From contig NW_004955466.1 in assembly GCF_000276665.1 (NCBI RefSeq), positions 7,617,737-7,681,736 on the forward strand: a stretch of 64,000 bases of DNA, given 5' to 3'. Source of the stretch: Chinchilla lanigera. Taxonomy: Eukaryota; Chordata; Mammalia; Rodentia; Chinchillidae. The translations under genes were made by a program, and so were the position numbers. Below the pieces are notes generated by a model, which was not told the origin of the DNA, searched no databases, and saw nothing but the letters and a program-made list of their open reading frames with translations. Below are positions 33,420 to 46,440 of this stretch, one piece after another (position 1 is the stretch's first letter; each line of letters opens with the position of its first letter).

Positions 33420-35576
33420 TGTCCAAATATTCCCAACCTGGAGCTATTTCTGTGTAGTTAAGGAGGCTCAAATCCATAAGCAAATGAAGTCTATAACTCG
33501 TCTTTCTGTACTGCAGCTAGGAAAAAAACCTGAGAACTTGAGTTTCCACCAGATAAATCTCCAGTGGAAGACTTCTTCTGCATTTTGGGTTTATATTCTG
33601 AATTCCTAGGTAAACCTTGAAACCCCATCTATGGCTTGGCTCTCATCTGACCCAAACCTCATTTTTTCAGTTATTGGACGCTATTCCCTGTGCTAAGGGC
33701 ACTAACTCACATTAAACCAAACCAACCCTGAATGCAGATGGACATGGGTCTCCTGCAGCCATACAGAGCCCACAGTGAGAAAAAAAACCTAGGTCAGCCT
33801 CAAGTTGTTCTTGCATCTCTGGACAGGAATTTGTACTGGAGATTATTCACCTAAAAGATCCAACCTATACCTGGGGATTCTGTGGCCTTTTTGGTTATTT
33901 CCCTTTGCCAGCAGGTCACACCCATCCAAGATAAGAGAGGAGCCTGCATCAATGTATTGAGGAACACTTTGTAGTTGAATTTCACTCTGAGGATCTTAAA
34001 AACATAAACTACTGGAGCTACTCAGAACTGACCTGTATCTGCACTTGTGTTCACTAGCTCTTCTTTGTACTACAAGAACTCACTAAAGTATTGATGCTTC
34101 CTGAACATTTGCTTGGTCACTCATGCTAGGCTAACTCATCACCTCAATGGAACTTACCTGGACAACAGCGAAGGATAAATTGCCAACTTCCCTGAATCTG
34201 TTAAGCCCTGCTTCCTAATTTGTATTCTTCCTATCAGGAAATTTCTTGATAGGACTCAAGTGTTGTGTTGTTTTACTGCCATGGCAGCATTTACATATAA
34301 ATTAATAGCCACAACTATAATTTACTGTGCTAAAAACTGAGGTGACCTGACAATTAAATTTCTGCACATGCAGAGAAAAAACACAAATCCAGAAAGGTTG
34401 TTCTTGCTTGTTTTCCCTCAACCCCAATATTTCTCTATCACTGTAAAGAGTCCTTATAAGCAAATGCAAGACAACATTTTAAATTACAAATCCTCTGATT
34501 AGGAAGACTTTTTTAAAAATTCTATTGCCATGGATACTAAAACAAGGGGCCTGGGATGCACAAGCAAGGCCAAGAAAGATAATGAACAGCTCCTAACAGT
34601 TTGCAGGTGTTGTGAGTTTCTGAATTTCTAGCTGTTTAGTTCACTCACTCCCCCTCCCACCCCATGTTGCAAATGATCTTCAAGGCAATTTCCAAAGTTA
34701 TTGTTTCACCCGGCAACACAGCAAAGCCAGGCTACAGAGATAACTGGGATGAAATAGTTTCAAAGTCTTCTCAACATCAAATCTACAGGAAATATATCCA
34801 AAACATCACAATTTGGAAAGTAGATTTCCTCAAGTAGCAGCTTTTTGTAGAGGGAAATTGAAAGCTATATTCCAAAACAAGTCAACAACTATACATAAGA
34901 CATTTGAGAGTGCTGTGCATGTATCAGAATCACAACCTTCAAAGAATGGATCTAACAAAATCTGATTGTGAATAAATTTTCTCATTTGGAAAACATTAAT
35001 GCAAAAGTTTTTCTAAATGTTCAGTTTTTTCAATAAACCTTTGACTTGGATGCCTATTATGACACAGGTTGTAAGCAGATATTAAGCAAATGAGTATTAA
35101 GATGGAAACTTGCAAAATAGCTAATCATGCTTCTTTCCTCAAGTTGTATGGTCATGGTCATGCATAATCATAGACATGATTGTTATATGTCTTCCATAAT
35201 TTAGCCATATTTTCACTGGTAAAATTGTTCCTGATTCATGATGAATATAAAGATATTCAAATGTCATGGAGTATCAAAAAAAGCACCTCAATTTTCAGGC
35301 ATTCAACCACTAAAAAAGCTCATCACCACTGAATTAAAACATGTTGCCCTAGGTATAGCCCTATCCTTTGTTCCATCCATTTTTTCGCAACTATCATGCA
35401 CAGTTTATCTTCCATTGCTTTTCTTATTTACATTTCTAAATAGGTTTATATAATTGTGACTCCTCTAACATCATGCAGTCTCTATTCATTCTTCTACTCT
35501 GTTCCCTTAGAATCTGATAAAATATTAGGAATAAAAGAAATGCTTCCAACAAAGAAACTTAAAAATTAGCACAGTA
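33420..35576. other. No assignable feature (2.2 kb)
   Basis: AT-rich sequence without long frames or recognisable SINE, LINE or LTR landmarks. The first 0.8 kb is moderately GC-richer and could be an eroded LTR, but I cannot support that. Confidence 0.45.
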
Positions 35577-35621
35577 CTGTATTATTCAGGTTTCTCCAGA
35601 GAAACAAAACAAATAAGAACA

Positions 35622-36230
35622 GTTATCTATAGGTATCCACAGGGGATTGGTCCCAGAACCCCTTTGAAAAAATTCATGGGTACTCAAACCTCTGACATAA
35701 AATGATATAGTATTTCCACGTATACACATCCTCCCATATACTTTAAATTATTTCTTGATCACTTATACTGAATGTAGTATAAATACTTTAAAAGTAATTG
35801 CTGTACTGTACTGTTTAGGATATAATGACAAGAACAATGTCTGTACATGTGTAAACTAAACAACCATGGTAGGCCTATCTACATACTACACAAATGAGTT
35901 GGAAAGGAAACAATAAAGCAATGAGGACTGAGAAGAACCTGGAGACATATGCAGTGGTGGGAAGCTACTGCACGTGTGATCAGCAGCCATTTCACTTGTG
36001 TGGATCCCACATAGTGTTGACATGTGGCAAATTGGCGTTTTTCTTTTGGAACTTTTTAAAGTTTTGTTTTAAATATGTTCACAGGGCTGGGGATACAGCT
36101 CAGCCACATAGCACCTGCCTGGCAAACACAAAGTTGAGCATTCAATTCCCAGTAACAATAAATAAATAAATAAGTATTTTCACATTTTTCCAAGTACTTA
36201 TATGTAGCACCCATGGATATGAAAGACTGT
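35622..36230 (+). mobile_element. Tigger-like non-autonomous DNA transposon
   Basis: The left end resembles cagttatctataggtatcca and aggggattggtcccagaacc. The middle has gtactgtactgtttaggata. The right end is acccatggatatgaaagact. It matches the second copy at 47416-47750 in order and orientation. Non-coding. An ID is inserted at 36084-36173. The Tigger assignment is from memory. Confidence 0.6.
36084..36173 (+). repeat. ID SINE with (AAAT)n tail
   Basis: gggctggggatacagctcag, then gcattcaattcccagtaaca, then an aaat-repeat tail. Confidence 0.9.
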
Positions 36231-36325
36231 ATGTATGTGTGTGTATATATACATATATATATATGCACTCACATATATATGTGTGTGTACACTCATATAG
36301 ATATAGATATATGCATATATATAGA
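36228..36325. repeat. TA/TG-rich microsatellite
   Basis: Mixed TATG, TGTG, TATA and GATA units. Overlapping minus-strand frames are Tyr/Ile/His runs and not genes. Confidence 0.9.
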
Positions 36326-36705
36326 TTTATTACAAGGAATAATGTTATGCAATCACAGAAGCTGAGGAGCCCCAAAATCTAGAGACCAAGGAAAACCAAT
36401 GATTAGTTCCAGGCAGAGAGCACTCAATAGTATAAGGTCCAGTCTTAGGCCAAGAAAAGCCTTGTGTCTTAGCTTAAGAAGTCAGGCAGGTAAACTTCCT
36501 TCCTATTTGGTCTTTCTGTTCTATTCAGCTTCAGCTGATTGCATGAGGCCCACTTACACTGGGGAGGGCCATCTGCTTCACCCAGTCTACTGCTTTGAGT
36601 CCAGAAACATCCTTGTAAACACACAGAGAATAAGGTTTGAACAGACATCTGGGCACTGTAGGACCCAGTCAAGTTGATGCATGAAATTAACCATCACAAA
36701 TGCCA

Positions 36706-37359
36706 GGTAATAAAGTGGGAAAACCTGAAGAAAGAATCAGCTCCAATACAGGTTTCAATCTCTAGTACTTCACAATTGACAAATCTTGAGTTAACTATAA
36801 ACATCTATGGAAATTAAACCAACTTTGATCCCTACTCTATAGAAATGTGAGGCCATATGGAACTCTTCCTGCTACAAACATACAATGCTGTTAAAATTGG
36901 AAAGATATCCACTGTTAGCTCACAGAGGCAGCCACCTTGTTTGTAGGTCCCAAAGGCTGGTATCTAGGTTATTAAAACAGAAAAGCTGGTTTCAGGATCA
37001 GGGTACTACTCTTTGATATAGGCTTTTCTTCTTCTAATAAGGAGGCTAATAATATTTCATCAAACTGTTTGGCAGTGGACAAGGGCAAGAAAACTTGCTA
37101 TGTCTTCAAATTATGAGTGGGAAGAGAAAAAGCTCTATGAGAAAAAAATCAAGACATTGCCTCCCATAGAGATAAAATACTGGCACAGTACAGCTATTTG
37201 AAACAAATAAATTCATAATAAAAATGACTAAAACCAGTGTAATGTAGGAGACTTGATTAAAAGTGCAAAATTGCTCTAGAAAGATACTTCCATGATCCAA
37301 AAATCCTGGAATTACAGCATTCACCATGGACACAAATAGCCAGTTGACGATGAGCTAAT
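36706..37359. other. No feature seen
   Basis: Non-coding sequence with no landmark I recognise. Confidence 0.45.
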
Positions 37360-37690
37360 CCACGGTGTTTGTCAGTTCAGGCTGCTATAACTAAATACCA
37401 TACATAAAGGTGGCTTCTAAACCATAGAAATTTACTTCACAGTTCTAGGGGCTGGAAGTCTACAGTCAGGGCACCAACACTGTCGAGTTTAAGTGGAGTC
37501 CCTTCACACTGCCAACTTTTTGTTTTATCTTCACATGAAAGAAGTTAGCCAGTTATGTGGGCTCTGCTTATAAAGGTACTAATCTCATTAAGACCCATCT
37601 GCCAATACCATCACATTGGGACTAGGGTTTCAACACAAAAATTTACAGGGAATGGACACAAATATTCTTTCCCTATACCCTCAAAATTTG
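37360..37690 (-). repeat. Old LTR-like repeat, antisense
   Basis: caggctgctataactaaata, cagttctaggggctggaagt, then taccatcacattgggactag: the layout of an old MLT/MST-type LTR in reverse. Family name uncertain. Confidence 0.5.
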
Positions 37691-39106
37691 TGTCCTTTTT
37701 CATGCAGAATACATTTATTTCTTTACAATACCCCCCAAATCTTGACTTGTTCCAGCATGGGCTCTAAGGTCTGAAAACCAAAGTCTTATCTAAAACAGAT
37801 AAGGTTGAAACCTGAGGCACTATTCATCCTGAAGTAAAATTCCTCTGCATCTGTGAACCTATGAAAATGAGCAAGTAATTAATTTCCAAATTTCTGTGCG
37901 GACAAGCATAAGATAGATATTTTCATTCCAAATGGAAGAAGTGGGAAAAAAGAAAGGAGTGACAGGTTCCCAGCCACTCAAAATCTATCAAGGGAAATCC
38001 ATGAGATCTCAGGACAGAAAATCAATTCCCTTTGGTTGGGTTCTCTGTCTTCCAGACCCACCAGTGTAGCTGCCCTACTTTCCAGAATCACACATGCAAA
38101 AGTCCCACTTCCTGGACCAACTGGGGTGAGTATTCTGTCCTCATGGCCGTGCCAGGCAGAGATAGCACCCAAGAACTCTACCTGGTACACTTTCCTGGAA
38201 AATATTTGGTATTAGCCATCAAGTCTGTTGAAAGCAAACCAATAGCCCTTCCTTTTAAAACCAAATAAGCTGCCCTGATGACCTCTGAGTTACCTTCAAT
38301 GTCATTCTTCCCTTGTCCTGAAAAAGTCACATATAAACAGACAAATGGCAATCTACTACCATTTTTCAAAATTTAGAAGGCTCAGAAACTTCCTCAATTC
38401 TTTCTCATCTTCCTGCCCTTTGGTTCAAACAGACAATTGGCTTGATTGAATGATTAAGTCTATAATTCATATGAATACTAATCTCTTTATCAAAGCATCA
38501 TGTGGCCAAATTTTTAGTGTTCTCTTGTGAACGCACTTTCTCAGCTTTTACAGTATGAATAAGCTAACATTTTTCCAAATCTTTAAGTTCTACTTTCTGT
38601 TTACTTAATAACGCCATCCTTAAATCACTAACTTGCACTTTACTCAAAGAAATCAAGAGGAAACAAGCCACTCCTTTAATACTTTGCTTATAAATGTCCT
38701 CAGCTAAATAAGTAATTTTATTGCTCACAAATTTTATCCTTTACAAAACACAAGAATATGAACACAGGTAAACCAAATCCTTTATCATTTCATAACAAGG
38801 ATTACCTTTTTCCTGAGTCCAAAAAATATCTTCTACATATCATCTGAGACCTCACCTGAGTAGACTCTACTGTCCATATTCCTTCCAACATTCCTACAGT
38901 ACCATTTATGTATTCTCTAAGAAGATGTAAAATCTCTTTTTTCTTCCTGAGATGTTACAAGAATCCTTTTTAAAAATTTATGACAGTCTTGGTGTCTTCT
39001 AGCATACACATGAAAACTCTTGTAGCCTCTCTATATTCTTCAATTCTGAGCTGCTTTCATGTTTTTAAGTATTTCCTAAAGCAATATCCTCTTCTCTGTA
39101 CTAATC
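37691..39106. other. No assignable feature (1.4 kb)
   Basis: AT-rich sequence. Minus and plus frames near 38.0-38.3 kb (up to 78 codons) overlap each other and have no splice or family support. Confidence 0.45.
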
Positions 39107-39467
39107 TCTGTCTTGGTTCATGCTATACAACACAGTACCATACACTAGGTGATTTATAACTAACAGAAATTCATTTCTCACACTTGTGGAAGCCTGAATT
39201 CTGTGATGAAAGTGCCAGCATGCTAAGGTTCTGGTGAAGCACTTTTCTGGTGTGTAAATTACTTACTTTCCATTATATTCTCACATGGCAGAAAGAGATC
39301 TAGCTAACTCTGTAGCCTTTTCTACTAAAGGCACAAATTCCATTCATGAGGGCTTCATCTTCAACCCTCGTACCTCCAACCCCACACTTTGAAATTCCAG
39401 AACATCAGACTTGAGATTCCAACATATTAACTTTTGAGGGACATAAAAACTCAGTCCATAACACCCA
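39107..39467 (-). repeat. Old LTR-like repeat, antisense
   Basis: Same layout as 37360-37690: tctgtcttggttcatgctat, then tcatgagggcttcatcttca, then cataaaaactcagtccataa. Confidence 0.55.
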
Positions 39468-39842
39468 ACAATACAAAGAATATAATGTACAACAAGAGTT
39501 AAATTAGCATGATGGGAAAATAAGATCTATCAAAGAATATCCAGTTATGTCAAGCATATGTGGAAGATCTATAAAAGTCAGCCGTGTATTAAGCCACAGA
39601 GAGAGCTTTAAAAACAGTTTGATCACATTTTAATTTTATTATCCTTAGAAATAAAACACTTTTAAAATATAAAAATGCTTTTAGAAACCAGAAATCACAT
39701 GTTTAAATAGTTCATGGGTCAAAGAAGAAACATTAATTGGAATGATGAAATATTTATACCTGAAAAATAATAAATGCATCACATATCCTACACTTGTGAG
39801 ACATAGTTAAGTGGTACTTAAAGAAAATTCATGGGTTAATAT

Positions 39843-40008
39843 CAGATTGGTGGCACATGCTGTAATCTCAGCATTTGAGAGAAGTGCAGCAGGAAGATTG
39901 CTGCAAGTTCAAGGCCAGCATGGGCATCATAATGAGTTCAAGGCTAGTCTGGGCTACATAGTGAGCTCAAGTCCAGCCTGGACTATGTAAGCAGACCCTA
40001 TCTAAATC
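39843..40008 (+). repeat. B1-like SINE with internal duplication
   Basis: ggtggcacatgctgtaatct, then three similar units of the type gttcaaggccagcatgggca / gttcaaggctagtctgggct / ctcaagtccagcctggacta. A duplicated B1 right arm. Confidence 0.75.
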
Positions 40009-40566
40009 ATAGGTTAATTTGATGTATATGTTAGAAAATGGTATCAACTACTAGTTCAAACCAAAGCAAAATATAAGGCTGAAACATAAAAGATGAAAGC
40101 ATCTATTAATAAAATTATTAACATAAAAGCCTAAAGAGAAAATCATGACTTTCAAAGATAAATTACTGACATGATTGCTTGAGACAACTAGAGCTACAGG
40201 AGACATTTGAAAACCATAAGAGTTTCTAAGCTTAAGCAACTATAAAAAGCAAAATACAAAACATTTATGCCAACAATCACTGAAACATAAAATTTATGAA
40301 GAGATCCCAAAAGAGACTCCTTACACCCAGATAAATTTATTTAATTTTTTCAACGTTGAAAGAAAGGTAATTGTTCTTTTATATTAGCTATTTAGGGAAA
40401 GGAAACTTTCCATGTTATTTTATGTAGATGGTATAAGCTCAAGAAAAGAAATTTATACAGTAGATCAACTTCACTTCTAATCCTGGATGCAAATATCCTA
40501 AACTAAGCAGCAACAAACAAAATTTGTACTTTATTTTTAAAAATATATCAAGAATTTATACAGGGC

Positions 40567-40961
40567 TATAATGGTTTATACAATGTGTCAACTTGAGAAG
40601 TTTAGAAGATTCAGGAAGTGACTCAGCAGGGCAGCAGTGTCCTCACTTTGTAAGCATCCTCATCCTGTGCGAGAGGAGAGCATGGAGATGGTGGGAGTGC
40701 TACACCCGCCTTGGTGGAGGGAGGGTATCCTGCTTACAACACAAGAGAGAAAAGGAGGCTTGCTTCTCCCCCTTCTGCTGTTGCTGCTTTTTCTGTCTTC
40801 TGCTGCCCTGAACCACTGCCTTCTACCATGTGCAACCCTGGTTTGGAGCCAGCTGATTATGGACTGAAACCTCCAGAAACTGTAAGCTAAATAAACCTTT
40901 CCTTCCTTAATGTTGGGTATCGGGTATTTTGTCTCAGCAATGAGAGAAAAATAAGTAAGAC
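40567..40961 (+). mobile_element. MaLR-type solo LTR, sense
   Basis: ataatggtttatacaatgtg at the left; gactgaaacctccagaaact, then taagctaaataaacctttcc (polyadenylation region), then ataagtaagaca at the right. The overlapping 72-76-codon frames are LTR sequence. Confidence 0.75.
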
Positions 40962-41099
40962 AAGGACCTACAAAGAAGTTTGAAATTAGAAAACATTGCT
41001 AAATATAACCTCATTAACTGCTTAAAGACAAAATCATATAATCATCTCAATAGATGTGGTAAATCATTTTTTAAAATTTCATTATCCATTCCTGATTTT

Positions 41100-41102
<3 letters not shown>

Positions 41103-41136
<34 letters not shown>
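41103..41136. repeat. (CA)n microsatellite
   Basis: About 17 uninterrupted CA units inside L1 sequence. Confidence 0.95.
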
Positions 41137-41140
<4 letters not shown>

Positions 41141-42879
41141 CCTAGCAAACTAGAATAGCAGGAAACTTTGTCAACATGGAAAAGAAACACTATATGCATC
41201 ACATTCAGTGGTAGAATTTTATACTCCTTAAGAGACAATTCAAGACAAGAGTACTTGTTTTCATCTCTTCCTTTTAATACTGTACTGAAGGTTTTGAAAA
41301 TTCCATAATATAAGAAAAAGAAAAATAAGTGAAGAACATGGATTAGATATCAAGAAATGAATTTTCAAATATAGAACTTTCTGTGAAAAAGACTCCAGAT
41401 AATTTTTCAAACTATCAAGCATTCATCAAGGAAACTTTGATATTTGGCCAAAATGGAATAACAAGTATCAGATTGATCCTTCCTTAGGAAACAAGTAGAA
41501 ACTTGGATACAAACAATGGTTCTCAAGATACTGACCATTAGATAACATAGGAATAACAAAACAGGGATTCTTGAGAAATAAATAAGAAAAACTGTATGAT
41601 TGTACAAATTGACTGCTTAAAGAAATTTCAAGCCACACCTCAGACAAGGGAACTCCAGGCAAAGCTAGTATGTTCCCTCATTTGAAGAAATAAAGAAGGT
41701 TATTTAGAGAGGTCAACAAGAGAGATAAAAGATTCAAGAGAAATTGGTAGAGATGAAAACTACACTAGACTGCGTGAAATACACTGATTGGGACTGAGGG
41801 TAGATTTGGGCCATGCAGAAGAAAATACTAGTAGGTTTGAAAACATAGTAGAATAAAACCCACTTAAAATGATACTCAAAAAACCACTGCAAAAAATATG
41901 AATGGGTGAATAATGAGTAGTACGACAGCATCTGGCAGGAAAATGTACCTGGAATGGAAGACTGTGAAAGAAGGTGGGGCAGAACAATATCTGAAGAAAT
42001 AATGGAGCAAATTCTTCTGCATTTAAGGAAAATTATAAACCCAGTAAAAATGTGAAAAACAAAGCAAAATACATCACAATCATATTCCTAAAACTCCAAA
42101 ATACATAAGAAATTCAAAAGACTCAATAACAGAGAATTAATCTCATTTTAAAATGGGCAAATGAGCTAAATAGAAATTTTTCAAATGTAGAAATATAAAC
42201 AGTCAATAAATGAATGAAAAAATGCTGAATACCATTAGTCTTCAGGGAAATATAAATCAAAGCTACAATGAGTTTCTATCTCCCCTTTGTGCAAATGGCT
42301 ATTATAAAAAAAAAAAAGAAAGAAAGAACAAAAGTCAACCATTATGGAAAATGGTATGAAGTTCACTCAAAAAACTAAAAAGAGATCTAACATTTGATCC
42401 AGTCACTCCATTTCTATGTACACATTTAAAGGAAATAAAATCAGCATACCAAAGGCATACTCGCATGCACAAGCTTATTGCAGTATTAGTCACAGTCACT
42501 AAGATATGGAGTCAAATTAGGAATGCATCAACAGATAAGTGGATTGTGTAAACACACACAGAGGAATATTATTCTACCATACAGAAAAAATAAAATCCTG
42601 TCATTTGAAACAAAATGTAGGGAGATACAGGACATTGTGTTAAGTAAAACAAGTCAGACACAGAAAGACAAGAATTGTATGTTCTCTCTCTCAAATATGG
42701 AAGTTAAAAAGGTTTGACCTGAATGTAGAATAGTGTTGGTTAGGAAGGGGATGTGGGAAGATAAAGGAAGAAGGCTGGATTTGATCACCGTACAGTGTAT
42801 GCATAAATGAAACTATGAGTATGTGTAATTAATCCATGCTAACCAAAATCTAAAAAGGACACTTAAAAGTGGCCAGGAA

Positions 42880-42975
42880 GGAACAACACAAATAATAAAT
42901 CCTAATGTAAACTATAGTCCATAGCAATGCATCAATACTGTTCATCTATTTTAGCAAGCATGTTGTAAACAGAGG
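42880..42975 (+). mobile_element. L1M-type 3' end fragment
   Basis: cctaatgtaaactatagtcc, then gcatcaatactgttcatcta resembles an old L1 3' UTR. Confidence 0.45.
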
Positions 42976-43206
42976 AAAAAAAGATGGGAGAGACAAAATT
43001 TATTAAAACTTAGTTTATTATTTGCAAAAAACTTAAAACAGCTCTAAAAATCATCTATTTTTTTAGGTGGCCAGAGAGAATAAGACCTTTTTGTACTGAG
43101 GAACATGGATAAGGCTTACAGCAGATTTCTCATTGTGAAATTGCATAGTGAAGCAGTGATTTTTAAGTACTTAAAAAACTGACAAAATTCTGTACTCAAG
43201 GAAAAA

Positions 43207-43306
43207 NNNNNNNNNNNNNNNNNNNNNNNNNNNNNNNNNNNNNNNNNNNNNNNNNNNNNNNNNNNNNNNNNNNNNNNNNNNNNNNNNNNNNNNNNNNNNN
43301 NNNNNN
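43207..43306. other. Assembly gap (100 N)
   Basis: Exactly 100 N, the usual placeholder for a gap of unknown size. The 5' half of the adjoining ID SINE is lost in it. The X-runs in frames crossing it carry no information. Confidence 0.98.
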
Positions 43307-43378
43307 GCCTGCCTGGCAAGCGCAAGGTTGTGAGTTCGGTTCCCGGTACCGGAGAAAAACCAAAAAAAAAAAAAAAAT
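43307..43378 (+). repeat. ID SINE, 5' part in the gap
   Basis: gcctgcctggcaagcgcaag, then gtgagttcggttcccggtac, then an A tail. Close to the youngest copies in the window. Confidence 0.93.
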
Positions 43379-43439
43379 GAACACAGGACTTTTCACAAAG
43401 AATTTATCACTGCCAAACATCCAAAACAAACAAAAAAAT

Positions 43440-45965
43440 TAAATAAAGTCCTGCCCCCCCAAGAAGCAGCATGCTGTGGCCTCAAGTGGTAGCAGGACAA
43501 TGTATACCAAAAGGCTGGACAAAACCAGCAGCTGGTGAATGAGGTGAACCAGTGCTACACTTTGGGAGACAGAAATGTGGAACAGAAATGGGTGAGAGGA
43601 GCCACCATTTTACTTCAAAGAAATAGGGGTGAAGCCCAACAGCAGGACAGTGGCAGGCCACTGCACAGCCAGAGTCCTAGAGTGGAATAAGGGAAGAGCC
43701 GTCCAGTCACAGTGGACTTTTGGCAGTGGGGAAGCAAGCTAGGGGGAACTCTGCTGAGAGGCAGGAGCTGGGGCCACCCAAACTCTGTTCAGGTGGTCAT
43801 CAAAAGCCACTTAGTCCTAAAGAGAAAGTACTGGAAGTGTTCTCCTGGTCTGTGACCAGTATAGCAGCCTTGACACAACAGCACAAGGAGGCAAGGAGCC
43901 TTGACCTATAGTGAGACAAGGGCATTCTCCTTGCCCTAGGATCAGTGGGCAAGAGGAGCTAGTTGTGTGGAATTGAGGAACCTGTGTGAGGTCCAGAAGG
44001 AGACAACTGTACACAGCTCTGAGAGAAACCCTGAGCTTTCCCTATCCAAGAGCATCATGGCAGGTGGGACAGCACCGTAAAGACAAACACAGTAAGGAGG
44101 AATCGACATCCAAAACATTGTCAGCCAAAGACCAGTCCCAGGCCCCATATCCAGAGTACAAGATCAGCTCAGCACTCAGCAGAAATCCTACTGCAAAATT
44201 GGCTGGGCTACACAGCACATGTCTGGGATCTGACCTGGGCATTACCACAGAATTGTGGAGCCCAGAGGAATTTTATTATTTTTCTTTGTCTTTGTTTATT
44301 TCATTGGCTTTCCTTTTCCAGGCTGATTGGGGCTTTGGTTTGATCTGTTTGGTTTTGGTGTTTGGTTTTATTTTTTTTTTCTTTTAACTAAGTTCATTAC
44401 CTTTATTTTTGTTCTTGTTATTCTATCCATCTTTCTCTCTTTCCTAACTACCTCCCTGTATTTTATACTTTCACGTGAATGAACATTGCCTCTTCTTTTT
44501 CTGATTCACTTCAATATTCTTTTGCTTTTTTTCTCATTCTTTCTCTTCACTCTTCTCCAGCCTCCCAAAACTTGAGGGATCATCCTTAGCCTTATAGCCT
44601 TGTTTATGCTATATTTCTGCTCATTAATCTCTCTGTTTTGTCCCCTATGCCTCTTAAATACCACCCAAATAGGGAAAAATAATCTACCAAGGGAAAACAT
44701 TGCACACAAGCTCATGGTATATGGTGGATTTTGTTATATAACTGTAGAGCTTGCTCCTATGTTTAAAGGTACTAAATTAAAAAGTACCCCAGTGTGTCAG
44801 TTGCTAGGCTGTGCTTGATGCTACTGTTATTGCTAATTGTGCTACTTTAGCCAGGATATCATACATATTGTAATCAGTTTTTCTCCCTTGTATGACAATG
44901 ATGTAATTCTCAGTGGTAATAACCATCACCACAGTCCAGAACCAAAGGACAGGTTGATAAGCCAAATAAATATCAACTTCTCATCCTTAATAATTTGGGA
45001 AGGCATGTTCTTTGGATTGACATATAGATCAAGACCCACCAACACTGAGAAGACATCTCTGGGGAGCAGACGTTTCCTAAGGAAGCCTCAGTACTAGAAA
45101 TAAAGCCATTGACCATAAGAAATCTATGACCACCAACAAAGGAAATAAAACATAATAGAAAATAAAAAAGACACAGAAGCAAAATGCAACCCCAGACCTC
45201 TAGCCCACCAAACACAAGTCCAGAGCACAATGAAATAGAAGAAGCTGGAAGCCACACACTGGATCTTTCTGAAATGATAACAGCAAAAGTGAAAGACAAG
45301 TGGATGGCTACAGAAAAAACAGACAGATCAATCAGACCAAAAAAATCAACAAAGAAATATCAGAACTAAACCTAACCTGTGAACAAATGGTCTTAGTAGA
45401 CGTCTAGAAAGTGTTCCATCTCAAAACATCAGAATACACATTCTTCTCAGCTGTACACGAGATGTTCTTCAAAATGGACCACATACTAGGCAAAGAACAA
45501 GCTTAAGTAAATACAAAGGAATGGAAGGAGGAATGGAAAGAGAAAACTGATTTTTAAAAAAGAGTCCATACTCTTAAGATAAATAAGTCAGACACACATG
45601 TTTATATATCAAATTGTTTCTCTGGTGTGAGAAACTGAAAGTGTAAATAAAGACCAAAAAGCATAACAGATACTGGGTACAGGAAGGAAATATTCAAATG
45701 GGAAGTGGAACAAGGGATGGGAGGTGGTTAAAGGAAGGAAAGGAAATGAAAAAAAAAGAGAATAGAAGGAATAAAATGGAAACAAAGCTTTTGTAAATTT
45801 GGAGGCAAAGAGAGATTGAAGTGGGGAGAAGGGATTGGGGAAAACTCAAGCTATATCATGTACAGATACAAAGACCCTCTGACGAACATGATCATTATGT
45901 ATGTCTAAAATGAACCAATTGAATTCATGAAAAACATGAAATGAAATAACAATCTGCAAGCAAAA
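43440..45965 (+). mobile_element. L1-B: internally deleted L1
   Basis: 5' UTR from about 43.45 to 45.1 kb, aligning with L1-C (for example ctttatttttgttcttgtta near 44.4 kb, and the block ending gaagcctcagtactagaaat near 45.1 kb). ORF1 N-terminal part 45184-45320, then a direct jump to endonuclease sequence 45325-45520, then a jump to the ORF2 end and 3' UTR 45530-45960. About 1.7 kb and 3.0 kb present in L1-C are missing. The left boundary is approximate. Confidence 0.75.
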
Positions 45966-46019
45966 GAAAACTACTAGATAAAAGCCTGGATCTACATAAG
46001 ATAATGAAGAGGATTTGAA

Positions 46020-46440
46020 ATCCTGATGCTAAAAACAAAAAGACTTAGACTTTTAAACTGACCTCACAGTTCTTCATTTTAGGGTAGGCAAATGACTCAA
46101 ATCTGGCCAGGGACAGCCAGCCTTGAGATTTCACTGATAATATTGAGAAAGAGTTCCCCAATCCCTGCAGCTTGGATTGAAAAATAAAACTGTATCTTCC
46201 ATCACCTGAAAAAAGCCTGCCTAAGAAAGAAGTGGGCATGGAACAAAGAAGCAGAACCAAGAATTGTAAATGTCTGATACTCTCTTTGAACTGAGCCAAT
46301 CATTCTTATATCCTGCACCCACAGAACTTTTCATTTATGTGAGCCAATAAACTCCTATGTGTGTGCACACACATGCATTCTTAAGCCCCTCTGAATTTTA
46401 TTTCTGTCACTTGTACCCAGAAGGATCCTAATCAATACAG
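46020..46440 (+). repeat. Old LTR-like repeat
   Basis: Ends gtgagccaataaactcctat, then tttctgtcacttgtacccag, then aatcaatacag: the 3' layout of an old MLT-type LTR. Boundaries and family uncertain. Confidence 0.4.

Larger units (their letters stand above)
35577..36705 (+). repeat. Old interspersed repeat, split by insertions
   Basis: The left end is ttcaggtttctccagagaaa. The right part runs from gatttattacaaggaataat through gagggccatctgcttcaccc to aaattaaccatcac. This is a widespread mammalian repeat whose family name I cannot give with certainty. A DNA transposon, an ID and a TA/TG array sit between the two parts. Confidence 0.5.
39470..42844 (+). mobile_element. Old L1 fragments, sense
   Basis: Forward ORF2-like pieces at 39470-40560 and 40970-41470, an ORF1-like piece near 41620-42060, and an ORF2 C-terminus plus 3' end at 42130-42844 (gaatattattctaccataca, then tatgttctctctctcaaata). 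At least two elements may be present, because the ORF1-like part follows ORF2-like sequence. No frame is intact. Confidence 0.55.

Noticed and set aside
40593..40867. 72-76-codon frames
   Set aside because: They lie within a MaLR solo LTR.
43116..43429. Frames crossing the N run
   Set aside because: They depend on undefined codons; the visible ends are ID SINE and L1-flank sequence.
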